Part shown: piece after piece, positions 15,578-22,656 of the stretch
Position numbering within the stretch: the stretch's first letter is position 1
How the letters are laid out: each line of letters starts with the position of its first letter
IMG/VR virus record: IMGVR_UViG_3300017735_000064
Location: 1-29,802 of that record
Strand: one strand, 5' to 3'
Length of the DNA stretch: 29,802 bases
Source: a virus
Translations under genes and position numbers: made by a program
The notes under the pieces: model-generated
Databases searched by the model: none
Told to the model about the DNA's origin: nothing
Seen by the model: the letters and a program-made list of their open reading frames with translations, nothing else

Positions 15578-17880
15578 CCCCCACTGAAGAACTTACAGTT
15601 GTTAAGAGAAATGGACTTCCCGAATCACTGAATCTAGAAAAGATTCATATTATGGTAGAGGAAGCTTGCCTCGGACTCTCTGGTGTAAGTGCTTCTCAGG
15701 TTGAGATTCAATCTGGCATTCAATTTTATGATGGTATCACTACTGAACAGATTCAAGATATCTTGATTCGTTCTGCATCTGATTTGATTACCCTTGAGAA
15801 TCCTAACTATCAATACGTTGCAGCACGTTTGCTTAGTATTTCTATTCGCAAGAAGTTGTATGGTAGAAATAGAAAACCTCCCCATATTTTTCAGCATCTA
15901 CTCGATGGTGCTAGGAAGGGTGTCTACGACAGCACTCTTGTGAATGCTTATAATGATATTGAGTGGGATCGAATCAATAATTATATTGATTACGAACGTG
16001 ATATGCTGTTTACTTATGCTGGTCTCCGTCAGGTTTCCGATAAGTATCTTGTACAGGACCGTAGTAGTGGGGAGATCTATGAGTCTCCTCAGCAGATGTA
16101 TGTGCTGATTGCCGCTACGATCTTTTCTGTTTATCCGAAAGAAACTCGTCTCAAGTACGTAAAGGATTACTACGATGCAATCTCCAAACACCAGCTCAAC
16201 CTCCCAACGCCAATTATGGCGGGAGTGCGAACACCTATTAGGCAATTCGCAAGCTGTGTTCTTATTGATGCTGATGACACCCTCGATAGTATCTTTACTA
16301 GCGATATGGCTATTGGCAAATATGTTGCACAAAGGGCAGGTATCGGTATTAACGCAGGCAGAATCCGTGGCATCAACAGTAAAATCAGAGGTGGAGAAGT
16401 TCAACACACGGGTGTTGTTCCTTTCCTTAAAAAATTTGAATCAACTGTACGATGCTGCACGCAAAATGGGATTCGTGGAGGATCAGCAACAGTCCACTTC
16501 CCAATCTGGCACCAAGAAATCCAAGACATCCTAGTTCTTAAGAACAACAAAGGAACTGAAGATAACCGTGTCCGTAAACTGGACTACTCTATTCAGATTT
16601 CTAAACTGTTCTACCAACGTTTCATTAACAACGAAGACATCACACTCTTCAGTCCCCACGACGTTCCTGAAATGTATGAGGAATTTGGTAGCGAGTCCTT
16701 TGATAATATGTACTTGGAAGCTGAGGCTAACGAGTTGATTCCTAAGAAGACTGTCAAAGCTCAAGAACTGTTCTTGTCTTTGCTTAAGGAACGTGCTGAG
16801 ACTGGTCGTATCTATATTATGAATATCGATCATTGCAACGATCACTCTTCTTTTGATACTCCTATCAAGATGAGTAACCTGTGTCAGGAAATTACACTGC
16901 CTACGGATCCTCTGCAGCATATTGATGGTCACGGTGAAATTGCACTGTGTATTCTGTCTGCTGTTAACCTCAGCAAACTGAGAGATTGGGATCATCTCCG
17001 TCGTCTCTGTGAACTGTCGGTAAGATCCTTGGATGTATTGATTGATTATCAACAGTATCCTGTCAAAGCTGCAGAAAACTCCACCCGTCAACGTCGTTCC
17101 CTAGGTATTGGTTTCATTGGTTTGGCACACTACCTTGCTAAACTTGGATTCAAATACGATTCTTGGGAAGCACACAAGTCAGTGCACATTTTGGCAGAGA
17201 GATTCCAATTCTATTTGCTGGAAGCATCGATGCAACTTGCTAAAGAGTATGGTCCTTGTGAGGCATTTGAACAGACAAAGTATTCCCGTAAGGTTATGCC
17301 TGTCGATACATATAAGACTGATATTGACGAGTTTTGTTATGATGACAAGAACCAAAAGTTTGAGCTTAAGATGGATTGGGCAGCACTTGGTGACGAGATC
17401 TGGAACCACGGTCTTCGCAACTCCACACTGACTGCTCAGATGCCCTCGGAGTCCTCTAGCGTCGTCTGTGGCACTACGAATGGTATCGAACCTCCTCGTG
17501 ACTATCTCACGGTCAAGAAGAGTAAGAAGGGTGTCCTTAAAACGATTGTGCCTCAGTATGTGAAGCACAAGAACGACTATACCCTGCTATGGGATATGCC
17601 TGACAATGATGGTTACATCAAAGTCGTTGCTATTCTCCAAAAATTCTTTGACCAAGGAATTTCTGGCAACTGGAGTTACAATCCAGCTCACTATGATAAC
17701 GGTGAAGTCCCTGTTTCCGTAATGGCACAGGATCTCCTGAAGACTTACAAGTATGGATGGAAGACTTCTTACTATCAAAACACATACGACAACAAAACAG
17801 ATGATGTGCCTGATGAGAAAACTTTGTTAGAACAAATATTACAAACGGAAGGAGAAGACTGTGACAGTTGCACCATCTAA
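15574..17880 (+). CDS. nrdA: Ribonucleotide reductase class Ia, large subunit NrdA
   Basis: A 768-residue subunit that reduces ribonucleotides to deoxyribonucleotides for phage DNA synthesis. The start at 15574 overlaps the primase stop (ATGA); an ATG at 15562 would add four residues and cannot be ruled out. Visible motifs are the redox cysteine in FASCVLIDADD (C228), the active-site NLCQE (N435, C437, E439), C459 in ALCILSAVNL, PSESSSVVCGTTNG, and a C-terminal CDSC pair for reduction by thioredoxin or glutaredoxin. No intein or intron is seen. It overlaps nrdB by 20 bases. Confidence 0.95.
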   Translation: MTPTEELTVVKRNGLPESLNLEKIHIMVEEACLGLSGVSASQVEIQSGIQFYDGITTEQIQDILIRSASDLITLENPNYQYVAARLLSISIRKKLYGRNRKPPHIFQHLLDGARKGVYDSTLVNAYNDIEWDRINNYIDYERDMLFTYAGLRQVSDKYLVQDRSSGEIYESPQQMYVLIAATIFSVYPKETRLKYVKDYYDAISKHQLNLPTPIMAGVRTPIRQFASCVLIDADDTLDSIFTSDMAIGKYVAQRAGIGINAGRIRGINSKIRGGEVQHTGVVPFLKKFESTVRCCTQNGIRGGSATVHFPIWHQEIQDILVLKNNKGTEDNRVRKLDYSIQISKLFYQRFINNEDITLFSPHDVPEMYEEFGSESFDNMYLEAEANELIPKKTVKAQELFLSLLKERAETGRIYIMNIDHCNDHSSFDTPIKMSNLCQEITLPTDPLQHIDGHGEIALCILSAVNLSKLRDWDHLRRLCELSVRSLDVLIDYQQYPVKAAENSTRQRRSLGIGFIGLAHYLAKLGFKYDSWEAHKSVHILAERFQFYLLEASMQLAKEYGPCEAFEQTKYSRKVMPVDTYKTDIDEFCYDDKNQKFELKMDWAALGDEIWNHGLRNSTLTAQMPSESSSVVCGTTNGIEPPRDYLTVKKSKKGVLKTIVPQYVKHKNDYTLLWDMPDNDGYIKVVAILQKFFDQGISGNWSYNPAHYDNGEVPVSVMAQDLLKTYKYGWKTSYYQNTYDNKTDDVPDEKTLLEQILQTEGEDCDSCTI

Positions 17881-19021
17881 AGTAGAAGGAATGACCGTTT
17901 TTAATCAAAATGCTGTCGATTATACTTCGCAACCAATGTTCTTTGGACGCCCACTTGGTGTTCAAAGATATGATACTCAAAAGTATCCTGTGTTTGAAAA
18001 ACTTACTCAGACACAGCTCAGTTATTTCTGGAGACCCGAGGAAGTCTCTCTCCAGAAAGATAGATCTGACTATCAGACACTCAATGATGTACAAAAGCAC
18101 ATCTTTACCTCCAATCTTAAGTATCAGATCCTTTTGGATTCTGTACAAGGGCGTGGTCCTGGGATGGCTTTTGGTCCTTATTGTAGCTTACCCGAACTTG
18201 AGTCAGCAATGACCGTGTGGGGTATGATGGAGATGATTCATAGTCGCTCCTACACCTACATCATTAAGAATGTCTATAGTGATCCTGCTGAGGTACTTGA
18301 CCACATCACAAATGACGCTAGAATCATAGAGAGAGCAAAGTCTGTCACTGCAGCTTATGATGACTTCATCAATGCGGCGCAGGAGTATGGTACAGGCAAC
18401 CTTTGGAGAGATGATTTCAAAGATTCTCCCACTTCGCAGTGGACTCTCCGCGATCTTAAACGTAAACTCTATCGTGCAGTTATCAATGTCAACATCTTGG
18501 AAGGGATTAGATTCTATGTCTCGTTTGCGTGCTCTTTCGCATTTGCTGAACTCAAACTTATGGAAGGATCAGCTAAAATTATCTCTTTCATCGCCAGAGA
18601 CGAAAACCAGCATCTTGTCCTCACTCAAAACATTATCAAAAAGTGGCAGCAAGGGGACGACCCTGAGATGGTAGAGATTGCTAAAGAAGAAGAGGAGTAT
18701 ACTCTTTCTTGCTTTAAAAAATGTGTTGATGAGGAGAAAGAATGGGCAAAGTATCTGTTCAAAGATGGATCGATGCTAGGTCTGAATGACCGTCTTCTTG
18801 CTCAGTATGTTGAGTGGATTGCCAATCGTCGTATGAAGTCGATTGGTATCAAACCTGTTTATGATGTTCCTGCTAGCAACAATCCTCTGCCCTGGACAGA
18901 GCATTGGATCTCTTCTAAGGGTATGCAGGTGGCACCACAGGAGACAGAGGTTGAGTCTTATCTTATCGGTGGCATCAAACAAGATGTCAAAGCTGATACT
19001 TTTGCTGGATTTTCTCTGTAA
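17861..19021 (+). CDS. nrdB: Ribonucleotide reductase class Ia, small subunit NrdB
   Basis: A 386-residue radical-bearing subunit, close in length to T4 NrdB (388). The di-iron and tyrosyl-radical site is visible: PELESAMTVWG, EMIHSRSYTYI (ligands and radical Tyr), FACSFAFAELKLM, and ARDENQHL (Glu and His ligands). I prefer the GTG at 17861, with GGAGA seven bases upstream; an ATG at 17891 would remove ten residues and its AGAAGGA is too close. The GTG start lies inside nrdA and the stop overlaps the next ATG (TAATG). Confidence 0.93.
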   Translation: MTVAPSKVEGMTVFNQNAVDYTSQPMFFGRPLGVQRYDTQKYPVFEKLTQTQLSYFWRPEEVSLQKDRSDYQTLNDVQKHIFTSNLKYQILLDSVQGRGPGMAFGPYCSLPELESAMTVWGMMEMIHSRSYTYIIKNVYSDPAEVLDHITNDARIIERAKSVTAAYDDFINAAQEYGTGNLWRDDFKDSPTSQWTLRDLKRKLYRAVINVNILEGIRFYVSFACSFAFAELKLMEGSAKIISFIARDENQHLVLTQNIIKKWQQGDDPEMVEIAKEEEEYTLSCFKKCVDEEKEWAKYLFKDGSMLGLNDRLLAQYVEWIANRRMKSIGIKPVYDVPASNNPLPWTEHWISSKGMQVAPQETEVESYLIGGIKQDVKADTFAGFSL

Positions 19022-19182
19022 TGCCTTATTGGAAACGCAGAATGTTGTTAGACAAAAGGTTCCCTCTCACTGAGGAAGAGGAAACTCTTCTTAAGAAGGG
19101 ACCTAAGTCCTTAGCGCAAGCTTGGCGGTTGTCTGCATTGAAGTATCGTTATCTACGGCAACCAAATGGAAAAGGAGATTGA
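19021..19182 (+). CDS. Small basic hypothetical protein (53 aa)
   Basis: The ATG shares a base with the nrdB stop (TAATG). The protein MPYWKRRMLLDKRFPLTEEE, followed by KGPKSLAQAWRLSALKYRYL, is basic and helical, with alternating Arg/Lys and Leu. The next gene starts 17 bases before its stop. Gene coupling at both ends is the main support. Possible small accessory protein of the RNR operon; function unknown. Confidence 0.65.
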   Translation: MPYWKRRMLLDKRFPLTEEEETLLKKGPKSLAQAWRLSALKYRYLRQPNGKGD

Positions 19183-19603
19183 GTTCCTACGTAAGATAGG
19201 ATGTGAACAGATACCTCACGATAGTAGGAACCTTCTGGCACATCTTATCGGAGTATACAAACTACTACACGACTATAAAAGACCTGAACACGAACAACGT
19301 GCAGGTCTTTTTCACGCAATATATGGTACAGAATTTTATGTACCTGGTTTAGTGATAACTAGAGAAGCTGTTCGCCGTAATATTGGTGAGCAATCAGAGG
19401 AAATAGTATACAATTTCTGCGAGACCAGGGGAGAGAGAAGAGTGAGGTTTATGGGCGGTGTTGAGTTTGATGAACCTCTCAAGACTTCCTTGCGCTGGTT
19501 GGATTATTGTAATATAATAGAGCAGCACAAGGAGATTGACATCCCCTTGCAAAACACAATCCACGTTTACCAAACCATACTAAATATCAATGAGAGAATT
19601 TAA
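19166..19603 (+). CDS. DUF6817-type protein, HD-domain-like
   Basis: A 145-residue protein. IPHDSRNLLAHLIGVYKLL (H18, H26) and AGLFHAIYGTEFY (H50, Y53) match a conserved protein family that I know as DUF6817. The spaced His/Asp residues in helices recall HD phosphohydrolases, so a metal-dependent nucleotide hydrolase is possible but unproven. The gene overlaps its upstream neighbour by 17 bases. A strong terminator-like hairpin (19277-19312) sits inside the coding sequence over the conserved part. Confidence 0.75.
   Translation: MEKEIEFLRKIGCEQIPHDSRNLLAHLIGVYKLLHDYKRPEHEQRAGLFHAIYGTEFYVPGLVITREAVRRNIGEQSEEIVYNFCETRGERRVRFMGGVEFDEPLKTSLRWLDYCNIIEQHKEIDIPLQNTIHVYQTILNINERI
19277..19312 (+). 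terminator. Intragenic terminator-like hairpin
   Basis: A perfect 10-bp stem (19277-19286 with 19302-19311) and, after an AA bulge on one side, a further CACG/CGTG stem (19289-19292 with 19298-19301) close a 5-base loop; a run of five T ends at 19312. This meets the usual form of an intrinsic terminator but lies inside the DUF6817-type gene. Confidence 0.5.
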
Positions 19604-19985
19604 GATTATGAAATGGGTGAACCGTATCCAAATCCCTGGATGTATCGTGGGAGCGTCTTTGATGGGTCTCTTATTGGGGACAACTACGGGTTTGTCTACA
19701 AAATCACCTGTAGCACCACCAACCGTTCCTACATCGGTAGAAAATACTTCTGGCAAAAACGAAAGCCTAGAGATACAGGTGGTACTGCAAAGCGGCGAAG
19801 AGTTACAAGTGAAAGTAACTGGAGAAAGTACTATGGAAGTTGTCCAGAGCTTACAGAAGATGTACGAACGTATGGACGGGAGTCTTTTGCTAGAGAAATC
19901 CTCTCCTTACACACCACTCCAGGGCGAGTCAACTACGAAGAGACCCGCCAACTCTTCATTAATAACGTTCTTACCGAGAGCTTGA
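19590..19985 (+). CDS. Possible overprinted membrane protein within the GIY-YIG gene
   Basis: A 131-codon frame beginning 14 bases before the end of the DUF6817-type gene and running out of frame through most of the GIY-YIG nuclease gene. It encodes a possible transmembrane helix (GCIVGASLMGLLLG, about 17-30), a Ser/Thr/Pro-rich linker, and a regular segment VVLQSGEELQVKVTGEST followed by a Leu/Gln helix. The start is placed as for a coupled gene. Antisense shadows of similar length occur elsewhere in this window, so chance cannot be excluded. Function unknown. Confidence 0.3.
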   Translation: MREFKIMKWVNRIQIPGCIVGASLMGLLLGTTTGLSTKSPVAPPTVPTSVENTSGKNESLEIQVVLQSGEELQVKVTGESTMEVVQSLQKMYERMDGSLLLEKSSPYTPLQGESTTKRPANSSLITFLPRA

Positions 19986-20062
19986 CAGACGGCATCCCTG
20001 CCTTCTATAATAGCAACATCCTCGGGAGGTACTATCGAAAAGACTACTATGAATCAGAGTGA
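19613..20062 (+). CDS. GIY-YIG family endonuclease-like protein
   Basis: A 149-residue protein. GFVYKITC (26-33) and SYIGRKYFW (39-47) form the GIY-YIG core, and NPWMYRGSVF before it and SNWRKYYGSC after it match a family of putative T4-like phage endonucleases. Phage members can be homing or repair-type nucleases; here no intron or split gene is visible nearby. Length is complete for this compact type. A consensus promoter lies in its last 80 bases. The neighbouring tRNA is a known kind of target site, but that link is only a suggestion. Confidence 0.85.
   Translation: MGEPYPNPWMYRGSVFDGSLIGDNYGFVYKITCSTTNRSYIGRKYFWQKRKPRDTGGTAKRRRVTSESNWRKYYGSCPELTEDVRTYGRESFAREILSLHTTPGRVNYEETRQLFINNVLTESLTDGIPAFYNSNILGRYYRKDYYESE
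19982..20011 (+). promoter_or_regulatory. Consensus promoter inside the GIY-YIG gene
   Basis: TTGACA (19982-19987) and TATAAT (20006-20011), both perfect, are 18 bases apart. The leading 12 bases CTTGACAGACGG are identical to the start of the hli promoter at 26511-26522. It would drive the 42-residue ORF, the attenuator-like terminator, tRNA-Arg and the genes beyond. Confidence 0.75.
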
Positions 20063-20177
20063 AATTAGTAAGTACATTATCGAGCGATTAGATTATCACT
20101 CAGAGCGTAACGACGCTCAATCCTGCATCGCACTTATAGAAGAATTCAGCGAATGGCTTGACGAAGAGATCAATTGA
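20049..20177 (+). CDS. Small ORF (42 aa), possible leader peptide
   Basis: The ATG lies 38 bases after the promoter -10 box and overlaps the end of the GIY-YIG gene. The peptide is acidic (MNQSEISKYIIERLDYHSER ... SEWLDEEIN). Its stop codon falls within the 22-base palindrome that forms the following terminator, so a translating ribosome would cover the hairpin. It contains CGA and CGT arginine codons but no AGA, the codon of the adjacent tRNA. Either a short protein or a regulatory leader. Confidence 0.55.
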   Translation: MNQSEISKYIIERLDYHSERNDAQSCIALIEEFSEWLDEEIN

Positions 20178-20190
20178 TCTCTTCTTTTTT
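20163..20190 (+). terminator. Terminator overlapping a stop codon, directly before tRNA-Arg
   Basis: A perfect 22-base palindrome (GAAGAGATCAA / TTGATCTCTTC, 20163-20184) is followed by six T (20185-20190). In RNA it folds as a stem of about 9 bp with an AATT loop. The TGA stop of the 42-residue ORF (20175-20177) is inside it, and the tRNA begins at the next base. Confidence 0.75.
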
Positions 20191-20263
20191 GGGTCAGTAG
20201 CATAATGGATAATGCATCAACCTTCTAAGTTGCCGATTGTAGGTTCGAGTCCTACCTGACCTG
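20191..20263 (+). tRNA. tRNA-Arg (anticodon TCT)
   Basis: A full cloverleaf: acceptor GGGTCAG/CTGACCT (first pair G-U), D-stem GCAT/ATGC, anticodon loop CTTCTAA with anticodon TCT, T-arm GTAGG-TTCGAGT-CCTAC. The first anticodon-stem pair (T with C) is mismatched. It reads AGA. CCA is not encoded. tRNA-Arg(TCT) is common in T4-like cyanophages. The 5' end directly follows the terminator T-run, so processing from a read-through transcript is implied. Confidence 0.93.
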
Positions 20264-20265
20264 TT

Positions 20266-20814
20266 ATGGAATTATACACAAAAGACAATTTTCTGGAAGA
20301 CAAGCATCACTATAAGTCTTACTTGTATGCTTCCAATACCTCAGCACGTTGGGGTGAATATGATGACAGACCTGATAGACCTACTGGTCTTACGGTAAAC
20401 ATTAGAGAACACGAACCAATCTATAAAAAGTTTGATCAAGTTGCTAGAGATAGTTTCAGTTGCTTGACAAAAGACTTTGATTGCATTCGTATGTATGTGA
20501 ATGTATTCTTTCCTGGTGAGTGTCCTAGATGGCACTTCGATACTGTCCCTGTTGATGGACTAGAAGCTTACACTGTGTTGTACTACCCTCAACATCATTG
20601 GGAAAGAAACGAAGGTGGATGCACTGAGTTCTGGTGTGAAGATCATACCTATGGTTCATTGCCTTTACCTAATAGAGCTGTTTGTTTTGATGGTGCTATC
20701 TGGCATAGGGCAACTCCATTCTCTGAGAACGTTCGCTACACCTATGCTATTAAATACGAAAACGTTACTGACCCAGACTTAGATATGAGGATGTTCGGAT
20801 CCTCCCGCACTTGA
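20266..20814 (+). CDS. 2OG-Fe(II) oxygenase
   Basis: A 182-residue dioxygenase with a double-stranded beta-helix. The iron triad is visible: WHFD (H90, D92) and the distal H147 in GAIWHRATPF, with R157 in VRYTYAIKY for 2-oxoglutarate. Substrate unknown. The ATG follows the tRNA end by only two bases and there is no Shine-Dalgarno, so after tRNA 3' processing the message would be nearly leaderless. It starts a run of genes of related chemistry (oxygenases at 22643 and 24711). Confidence 0.85.
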   Translation: MELYTKDNFLEDKHHYKSYLYASNTSARWGEYDDRPDRPTGLTVNIREHEPIYKKFDQVARDSFSCLTKDFDCIRMYVNVFFPGECPRWHFDTVPVDGLEAYTVLYYPQHHWERNEGGCTEFWCEDHTYGSLPLPNRAVCFDGAIWHRATPFSENVRYTYAIKYENVTDPDLDMRMFGSSRT

Positions 20815-20815
20815 T

Positions 20816-21613
20816 ATGGCAACTAAAATTAATTACGCTCCTTGTTATCATCCTCCAGTAGGATATATTGAGCAAGATCCTAGAGTCAATACCTGCATCT
20901 GGGACCACCCTTTGCATTCTGAACACGCTTTTATCCCTCCTCAGCGTGCTCTAGACTATGCTGCTGAAGAGCATAAGGGTCACAGCTATGATGAATGCCC
21001 TGCTTGGAGGAGTTATTGGGCGAATACGTGGGTTGTGTTCAGTCAGACTGATTTGTATCTAGAATATGATATGAAGAGCGGTCTTATTAATAAGACAAAC
21101 TTTCAGGGAAAAGGTTTCCGAGATCACATCACCATTAATGAAGGTAAAATCTATGAAGACGGTGTGTTGTGGAGCAGTAGTTATATTGGTTGTCAATATC
21201 AAGGCAATCTAGTTTTTCAAATGCCTCAACTGCTCTTTATGTGGTTGCCTAAAAAGGAAAGAAACGTCTGGATTGAATTGAATTCTTGGCCAGATACTTT
21301 TCACGATACAGGGCTTGAGTTTATCAGTGTAGAGTATCCAATTGGTAGGTGGCATCGTCCTGCTAATCCTGCATTTAAAGCACACGGTAGTAAGGTTAAC
21401 ATTAAACGAGGGCAACCCCTATACACTATGAGGTTTAGAGGTGGTAAGAACAACGCATATAATTTGAGAAGATGGGCGGAACCAAAACCACCAAAAGAAT
21501 TGCAGATTAGATTGAATCAACATCAAGCTTTTAAACAATGGGTGCCTGGTGGATCTTGGAACCTTTTCAAGAAAGACGACCCTTCTAAGTGTCCTATGAA
21601 ATTCTGGAAATGA
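20816..21613 (+). CDS. Hypothetical protein, first of two tandem paralogues
   Basis: A 265-residue soluble protein. Conserved features shared with its neighbour are the ECPAWRSYWANTWVVFSQTD segment, a Trp-rich central strand (LLFMWLPKKERNVWIEL), YPIGRWHRPANPAFKAHG, and RGQPLYTMRFRGGKN near 200-220. There is no signal peptide, membrane segment or known catalytic motif; the pattern reminds me loosely of DUF6065, without certainty. The stop overlaps the start of the second paralogue (ATGA). Position between two oxygenases suggests a shared pathway. Confidence 0.8.
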   Translation: MATKINYAPCYHPPVGYIEQDPRVNTCIWDHPLHSEHAFIPPQRALDYAAEEHKGHSYDECPAWRSYWANTWVVFSQTDLYLEYDMKSGLINKTNFQGKGFRDHITINEGKIYEDGVLWSSSYIGCQYQGNLVFQMPQLLFMWLPKKERNVWIELNSWPDTFHDTGLEFISVEYPIGRWHRPANPAFKAHGSKVNIKRGQPLYTMRFRGGKNNAYNLRRWAEPKPPKELQIRLNQHQAFKQWVPGGSWNLFKKDDPSKCPMKFWK

Positions 21614-22398
21614 CTAAGATTTTTTACAACCCTAACTATCAAACTGTCAAAGCAACTAATAGTCCTGCTCAGACAGATATGCATCACCCTCTATTCATTC
21701 CTGAGTACTATCTTCCTCCTCAGAAATACATAGAGTATCACAAAGAGGAACATCAAAAAAATTCATACTACAAGTGTCCTGCTTGGAAACAGTATTGGGC
21801 TAATACTTTTGTTGTATTCAATCAACTTGATATAAAATTCAAGTGGCAGAAGTCAGATGGTTTAGTCTATGACACCAGCTTTCCCAGAGAAAATTGTGCA
21901 GACTATATGTTTGTGCAAGAAGGTAAGATACAATCTTACGACAGTGCGAAGTCTTCAAATCCTTATAACTTTAAAGACTTTCTTGTCATTCAATGGGCGC
22001 AAAGTATGATGTTTTGGCCACAAAAACCAAATAAAAATCTTTGGGTCGAGATGATACCCCATCCTGAACTTCATCATAAGACAGGGATGGAATTGATTAC
22101 AGCTGAACTTCCTTTAGGTAGGTGGTATAGATCAATCAATGGTGCCTATCGTTGTCACAAGACAGAGGTGAATGTCCCACGTGGCACCCCTCTTTACTGT
22201 GTTAGATTTCGTGGATCTAAAGATAATAGCTACGAACTACAGCGCTGGGAAGGGATTGAACCCCCTATGGAAGTGCAACGTAAATTTAGATTGAACCAAG
22301 GTATTAAGAATTGGTTGCCAAATAAATCCTGGTCTATGATCAAGGATGATGTAGAGGAAGAATCTAAATGTCCCTTTTCATTCATATGGAAAAAATAA
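21610..22398 (+). CDS. Hypothetical protein, second of two tandem paralogues
   Basis: A 262-residue protein starting on the ATGA overlap; an in-frame ATG at 21589 lies inside the upstream gene and is less likely. It matches the preceding protein along its whole length: KCPAWKQYWANTFVVFNQLD, SMMFWPQKPNKNLWVEM, LPLGRWYRSINGAYRCHK and RGTPLYCVRFRGSKD correspond to segments in the first copy. The C-terminus ends CPFSFIWKK against CPMKFWK. It is an old duplication, since many positions differ. Function unknown; both copies look intact. Confidence 0.8.
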   Translation: MTKIFYNPNYQTVKATNSPAQTDMHHPLFIPEYYLPPQKYIEYHKEEHQKNSYYKCPAWKQYWANTFVVFNQLDIKFKWQKSDGLVYDTSFPRENCADYMFVQEGKIQSYDSAKSSNPYNFKDFLVIQWAQSMMFWPQKPNKNLWVEMIPHPELHHKTGMELITAELPLGRWYRSINGAYRCHKTEVNVPRGTPLYCVRFRGSKDNSYELQRWEGIEPPMEVQRKFRLNQGIKNWLPNKSWSMIKDDVEEESKCPFSFIWKK

Positions 22399-22656
22399 AT
22401 GCTTACTATCAGATGCAAACAATGCAATAAAGAGCTGACCAGCTATACTATCGAAACGAAATGCTGTGGATGTCCTAATATGTCTACAGTTACTGGTACT
22501 ACCATTTCTGGTAACGACCTGTCTCTCATTGAAATAGTTTCTCAAGATAAGTTTCAAGCTGGAACGACTCCTGGGGTACTGTCAGAAAATGACAAGCAGT
22601 TTCAGGAGAATCGTAAGCAGAGAAAGATCAGGAGAATGAATTTTGAAACTAGATGA
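22399..22656 (+). CDS. Small zinc-ribbon-like protein (85 aa)
   Basis: Two cysteine pairs near the N-terminus (CKQC at 6-9 and CCGC at 22-25) in the pattern of a short zinc ribbon, followed by a polar linker and a basic tail (NRKQRKIRRMN). It starts directly after the previous stop with no gap. Similar short zinc-ribbon proteins occur in cyanophages. Role unknown, possibly nucleic-acid or protein binding. The end overlaps the next gene by 14 bases. Confidence 0.72.
   Translation: MLTIRCKQCNKELTSYTIETKCCGCPNMSTVTGTTISGNDLSLIEIVSQDKFQAGTTPGVLSENDKQFQENRKQRKIRRMNFETR

Noticed and set aside
16531-17091. 186-codon open frame on the minus strand
   Set aside because: It is antisense to the conserved NrdA coding region, has no start signals or family resemblance, and other long antisense frames occur here (4830-5387, 17630-18148).
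19490-19518. TTGCGC-N17-TATAAT inside the DUF6817-type gene
   Set aside because: Only the -10 is good; the -35 matches three of six bases and the region is coding. A transcript start would be needed to accept it.
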